A DNA stretch of 24,608 nt from Chara braunii. Its lineage: Eukaryota; Streptophyta; Charophyceae; Charales; Characeae. The first letter of the stretch is position 1, and each line of letters opens with the position of its first letter. The position numbers were made by a program, and so were the translations under genes. The stretch spans positions 673,241-697,848 of the forward strand of contig BFEA01000654.1 of assembly GCA_003427395.1 (NCBI GenBank), written 5' to 3'. Positions 21,742-24,608 of this stretch are shown here, piece by piece. The notes beneath the pieces were generated by a model. That model saw only the letters and a program-made list of their open reading frames with translations. It searched no databases and had not been told where the DNA came from.

Positions 21742-22039
21742 GGGCCGGACCATCCGGGATAACATGGAAAGATACAACGTTGTGAGATTTGTCTTTGTAA
21801 ATTTGAAGGGAAGTGAAGGAGCGTCCGTTGACAGCGGTGTCCTTCTGCCAAAACAGGAGAGGGTTGAAAAACTGTCTCTTATACACATCTAGATGTGTAT
21901 AAGAGACAGGGGCCGGACCATCCGGGATAACATGGAAAGATACAACGTTGTGAGATTTGTCTTTGTAAATTTGAAGGGAAGTGAAGGAGCGTCCGTTGAC
22001 AGCGGTGTCCTTCTGCCAAAACAGGAGAGGGTTGAAAAA
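21742..22039 (+). other. assembly artefact: 130-bp duplication around a mate-pair adapter
   Basis: Bases 21742-21871 and 21910-22039 are identical, base for base, over 130 bp. They are separated only by 38 bases of adapter. In diverged DNA such as this, a perfect duplication next to an adapter is best explained by a small (168-bp) circularised library fragment read around the circle and assembled linearly. The true genome probably has a single 130-bp copy. The open frames crossing this place contain the adapter-derived peptides MYKRQ, MCIRD and LSLIHI and are not proteins. Confidence 0.95.
21872..21909. other. Nextera (Tn5 mosaic end) mate-pair junction adapter
   Basis: CTGTCTCTTATACACATCT at 21872-21890 is the 19-bp Tn5 mosaic end used in Nextera kits. 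AGATGTGTATAAGAGACAG at 21891-21909 is its exact reverse complement. The two joined head to head are the known 38-bp junction left by circularisation in Nextera mate-pair libraries. This is not genomic sequence. Confidence 0.98.
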
Positions 22040-22214
22040 CGAAAAAAAAAAAAAAAAACTACAAAAACGGTTAGCACTTTGAAAACATACAATCGTTTTT
22101 CTCCATCAGGGACCATTAAGTCTTCGTTTTCTTTCAAGTGCGCCACATAACGTTTGTTTTTAGTGCATAATTTTTCTTTTTTTTCTTTTTTTCTTTCTTT
22201 TTGTTTCAACCATT

Positions 22215-22343
22215 GGTACGAGGTTAACGACCATCCACTCGAAGTGTACATATGGGTTGTTGAAATACTGGCCCGAGTTCGATTCCAAATGAAATCGAAC
22301 TTAAGAAAAGTTTGAATTATTTTTCAATTTTTTTTTTTTTTTT
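22215..22343 (+). repeat. tRNA-derived SINE-like segment in copy B
   Basis: GAGTTCGATTCC at 22275-22286 is a good B-box match. GGTACGAGGTTAACGACC at 22215-22232 is A-box-like, 43 bases upstream. A long T-run (about 22328-22344) follows and could stop pol III. It is the counterpart of 15067-15190. No cloverleaf can be folded by eye. Confidence 0.35.
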
Positions 22344-22695
22344 TCCTTAAATTTATGCGTGTCATCTTTGCGTTGTTCAGGCTAATACCGGCGCAACTGA
22401 TCTTGGACGCATGATTCCGACAATCTTGCGGTCAAAATTGCTTATGCCGAAAGTACTTTGGCCCTATGAGTCGCTCCATCAAAAAGAGTTACCACCAGTA
22501 GGACATCAGACGCGATCCCTGTATCAGTAGTGAAGAGTCTAATGTGTTTATCTATTGGGCTCACTCGAATCACGAGAGTTAGACGAGCAACCCTTCTATT
22601 TGAAGAGTCGTTTGTCCCCCCCCAGTAGGTCGCTTACCTACGGTGTAGTGAGCTCAACCTGCCCCTACCACCCATCACCCCGACTGCCCATCCCC

Positions 22696-22753
22696 AGATC
22701 GAACACGTGCACATCCTAATGGGGTAGGACGAAGGCGTTTTACCAATTTGGTA
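22696..22753 (-). promoter_or_regulatory. tRNA-like A-box/B-box pair, minus strand, copy B
   Basis: On the minus strand TACCAAATTGGTA (22753 to 22741) is followed after 34 bases by GTGTTCGATCT (22706 to 22696). The spacing is kept from copy A while the bases differ, which is compatible with a shared internal promoter or simply with common descent. Confidence 0.3.
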
Positions 22754-23259
22754 CGAGTTCGACCTTCGACGAGGATAATTTTTTGGAACAAATAACTTTG
22801 TGTCACCGCTTCTTTTGCGCCACAACCTTACAAGCAATGCGACCAATCTTTTTTGGCCACTTAAGACCCTGAATCGCGCAACTTTATAGCCGCGAGTTAC
22901 AATTTTAAATAGAACAAGTATATATTTTGCATTTCAAAGGGCCGCATATCTTTGCGGTCTCACCAAACGAGGGGGGAGCGATCGGTTACTCCGCCGATCC
23001 TCGCCGTCGTTCTCGAATGATGTAGGCGTTTCGTCTTTAAATAAAAAGTTGTAGTCTCTTAGTTGTTAGTCATGTCTGAATATACTGTGGCAGATATCCC
23101 TATCTCATCAGGTCAGATGATTCAAATAAAATTTTATCATCAGTCGGACACTGCCCGACATTGAAAAAAACTAGCAGATACCCTTTTAAGGGTTTCTGCC
23201 CCGACAACGGTTTAATCTTAGTAAGTCGGACCTAGGCCCAGGTCAGAGTGTGCACATAT

Positions 23260-24115
23260 CTAGGTTACCAGAGTCATTCGGCACAACCCATGCAAACTTG
23301 CACAAGGAGTGACCCGCCTAAGGTACCCGGGCGACACCGAAAAGGAGAGTTTTTTTTTTTTTTTTTTTGGCAGTGGGGCACTTTTGCACCCAGTGGGACA
23401 ACCCCAAATCCGGCCTTTTCTTTGAGTTTGGTGATATCTCACCAAAGGGTGTCTATGGCGTATAACGGGGGTTCAAAAGTTCTCGACGGGGCTTGAAGGC
23501 ATTAATGGTTAATAGGTGGTGTTATTTTCGGCGATTGTTTTCACCGAAACTGCCATATTTTTCTCATTTTTTTTTTTTTGATATCTATATGCTTTAGGAT
23601 ACCCTTCTGCTTACTACTACCACTGACCGCCCGACAGTGTTCGGCCCATCTCTCTTTTAAAGGCCGCGTAGTCTTTCCAATGTACACCAGTCTGTGGGAA
23701 TAGGGTTTTATAATGTTTTGGAAACTGTTTAATTTTGTTATGTTTGTATTATGATCCTGCATTGTTTGTTCGCGAAATGTTTCAGGACATTGTTTGTGTT
23801 GATGCGGCGAAACCCCCCGAATTTTGGGTCTTCCATTAAGCATCTTTCCTTAAAGGGGTCTAAATGAGTATGATATAATTTAATATTTTATTTTTATTTT
23901 TATTTTCGGATTGCATAGCGGATTTTGTGGTCGACCTTATGCAAAATATGTTTAGTTTGCAATTCTGCATGGCATAATTTTATTTATTTATTTATTTATT
24001 TATTTTTTTTGCCCTGGGACTGGCGGGGACCTTGATCAGACTTTGCTTGGACATGGCGCACCAAGGCCAACCGGGTCAATCTGAGGCATCCTTGTCCACC
24101 CGAGTAGTAACACGG
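23260..24115 (-). mobile_element. hAT-like element (CTAGG sub-lineage) carrying a captured fragment
   Basis: The left end CTAGGTTACCAGAG matches the 991-1520 and 1664-2819 ends. The right end (GAGTAGTAACACGG) is diverged. The flanks GCACATAT (23252-23259) and GTTTATAT (24116-24123) match at 5 of 8, so the TSD is weak. Blocks 23401-23500 and 23868-24110 are collinear with 165-260 and about 260-450. About 365 bp between them (23500-23865) is extra DNA that includes the GIY-YIG fragment. The reverse core lies at 23925-23980. Confidence 0.5.
23541..23843 (-). pseudogene. decayed GIY-YIG nuclease fragment, Penelope-like retroelement type
   Basis: The 100-codon minus-strand frame contains LVYIGKTTRPLKERWAEHCR at residues 52-71. 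This matches the second half of the GIY-YIG fold: YIG (54-56), the Lys-Thr pair after it, the conserved Arg in LKER (65), and Glu-His (68-69). The pattern is typical of the C-terminal endonuclease of Penelope-like elements. The first half, with the GIY motif and Cys-rich stretch, is missing or unrecognisable in residues 1-51. After residue ~87 the frame runs into a poly-A (T-run 23567-23579 on the plus strand). There is no reverse transcriptase nearby. It is a dead fragment, probably retro-inserted into or captured by the surrounding element. Other GIY-YIG families are possible. Confidence 0.5.
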
Positions 24116-24154
24116 GTTTATATATATATATACCCTCGTTTTTTTCTTTATATA

Positions 24155-24370
24155 TTTGGGATAATTTGCAAAATACCCCTATAAGTTGAGATATATGTCA
24201 AATACCCCTAAAAAATGTAGGTAGAGAGGAATACGCTTTTGATGAAAAAAACATTTTATGAAATGCCTTGGCGTTGATTGGCCCTGCCATCTTTGCAAAA
24301 TACCTATATCGAGTGTTCATCTTCGCAAAATGTCCCTGAACTTGTCAAAATACCTCGGGTCATCTTTGCA
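24155..24370 (+). repeat. cluster of TTTGCAAAATACCCCT-like motifs
   Basis: GGGATAATTTGCAAAATACC at 24158-24177 is followed by ATGTCAAATACCCC (24195-24208), CTTTGCAAAATACC (~24290), CTTCGCAAAATGTCC (~24322) and TTGTCAAAATACC (~24342). I recall similar words at the ends of some plant DNA transposons, but no matching inverted end is in the window. Family unassigned. Confidence 0.3.
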
Positions 24371-24422
24371 TTTTGCTCCTTGACCGTTTAAGGTCGACAA
24401 CAGTCTTTTCATATCCTTTAAG

Positions 24423-24502
24423 AGAACGCATCTCCATTATGACTGTTATCTTTTGAAGCAACCTTATGTCTAGTAGATACGCCCATAATGGACATGCGTT
24501 CT
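24423..24502. repeat. 19-bp inverted repeat (hairpin)
   Basis: AGAACGCATCTCCATTATG (24423-24441) pairs with CATAATGGACATGCGTTCT (24484-24502) with one mismatch; the loop is 42 bases. The arms could be old inverted ends or a simple hairpin. Confidence 0.6.
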
Positions 24503-24538
24503 ATTGGGAGAGGAACACTGCCGTTTTAGCAGTTATGC

Positions 24539-24557
24539 TGTGTGTGTGTGTGTGTGC

Positions 24558-24608
<51 letters not shown>
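24539..24608 (+). repeat. (GT)n microsatellite at the window end
   Basis: About 35 TG dinucleotides with GCG interruptions near 24557-24562; the tract runs off the window. Confidence 0.97.

Larger units (their letters stand above)
18291..23206. repeat. copy B of the ~4.7-kb non-coding repeat unit
   Basis: It is collinear with copy A and bounded by TGTCGTTCTGC at left and TTTCTGCCCCGACA at right, a short inverted repeat TGTCG...CGACA of the kind found at LTR ends. Just inside the right end is an imperfect hairpin, GCAGATACCCTT/AAGGGTTTCTGC. The length is 4,916 bp, or ~4.75 kb without the artificial 168-bp adapter duplication. It has none of the four copy A insertions and serves as their empty-site reference. 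A 38-base T-run lies at 20954-20991. No conserved frame is shared with copy A. Confidence 0.75.

Noticed and set aside
21605-22251. Open frames crossing 21870-21910 (peptides MYKRQ, MCIRD, LSLIHI)
   Set aside because: They start or end in the Nextera adapter and are artefacts.
1-24608. CRISPR array, rRNA, functional tRNA, telomere repeats or bacterial operon features
   Set aside because: No regular short repeats with spacers, no rRNA-like stretch, no foldable tRNA and no telomere-type arrays were seen; the composition is eukaryotic.

Overview
This is repeat-rich eukaryotic nuclear DNA. I find no intact host gene, rRNA, tRNA or CRISPR array. Coding potential is negligible: nearly all open frames are under 125 codons, and the one longer frame (250 codons) is a low-complexity artefact. 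The sequence is AT-rich, full of long A/T homopolymers, and built from transposable elements nested in each other. CpG-containing words (CGAACG, CCGAAC) are common, so strong CpG depletion is not evident in these families. I cannot name the organism. A GIY-YIG nuclease fragment of Penelope type and a (GT)n tract would suit many animals or some plants; a 'GGGATAATTTGCAAAATACCCC'-type motif near the right end is plant-like. The window starts in a T-run, ends in (GT)n and contains one N and a sequencing adapter, so it looks like a short-read contig.

Layout. 1-4203: a series of short non-autonomous hAT-like elements with 8-bp target-site duplications (TSDs), one of them interrupted by a second element carrying a purine-rich tract. 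4308-6283: a three-level nest in which a ~282-bp element is interrupted by a ~930-bp element, itself interrupted by a 747-bp element; both inner insertions have perfect 8-bp TSDs. 6284-8536: AT-rich DNA with no recognisable feature except simple repeats. 8537-8937: a CACTA-like miniature element.

9020-15987 (copy A) and 18291-23206 (copy B) are two diverged direct copies of one ~4.7-kb non-coding unit, separated by a ~2.3-kb spacer. Copy A is longer because it took four insertions that copy B lacks: 10738-11153, 12385-13055 (TTAA-flanked, piggyBac-like), 13197-13667 (foldback) and 14136-14831 (hAT-like). Removing these plus their TSDs, and removing the adapter duplication from copy B, leaves 4.68 and 4.75 kb. 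Copy B is bounded by TGTCG...CGACA, so the pair could be very long LTRs of a decayed LARD-type retroelement. I found no clear primer-binding site, polypurine tract or TSD, so that remains a hypothesis.

21872-21909 is the Nextera mate-pair junction adapter flanked by a perfect 130-bp direct duplication, so this part of the assembly is artificial. 23260-24115 is another hAT-like element carrying a decayed Penelope-type GIY-YIG fragment on the minus strand. The right end holds short repeated motifs, a hairpin and a (GT)n microsatellite.

Most hAT-like elements share one internal core of ~80-90 bp and terminal inverted repeats that vary around C(A/T)(G/A)GG(T/C)(N)ACC, so they look like one non-autonomous lineage mobilised by a transposase not encoded here. 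All alignments were made by eye; identities are not computed.
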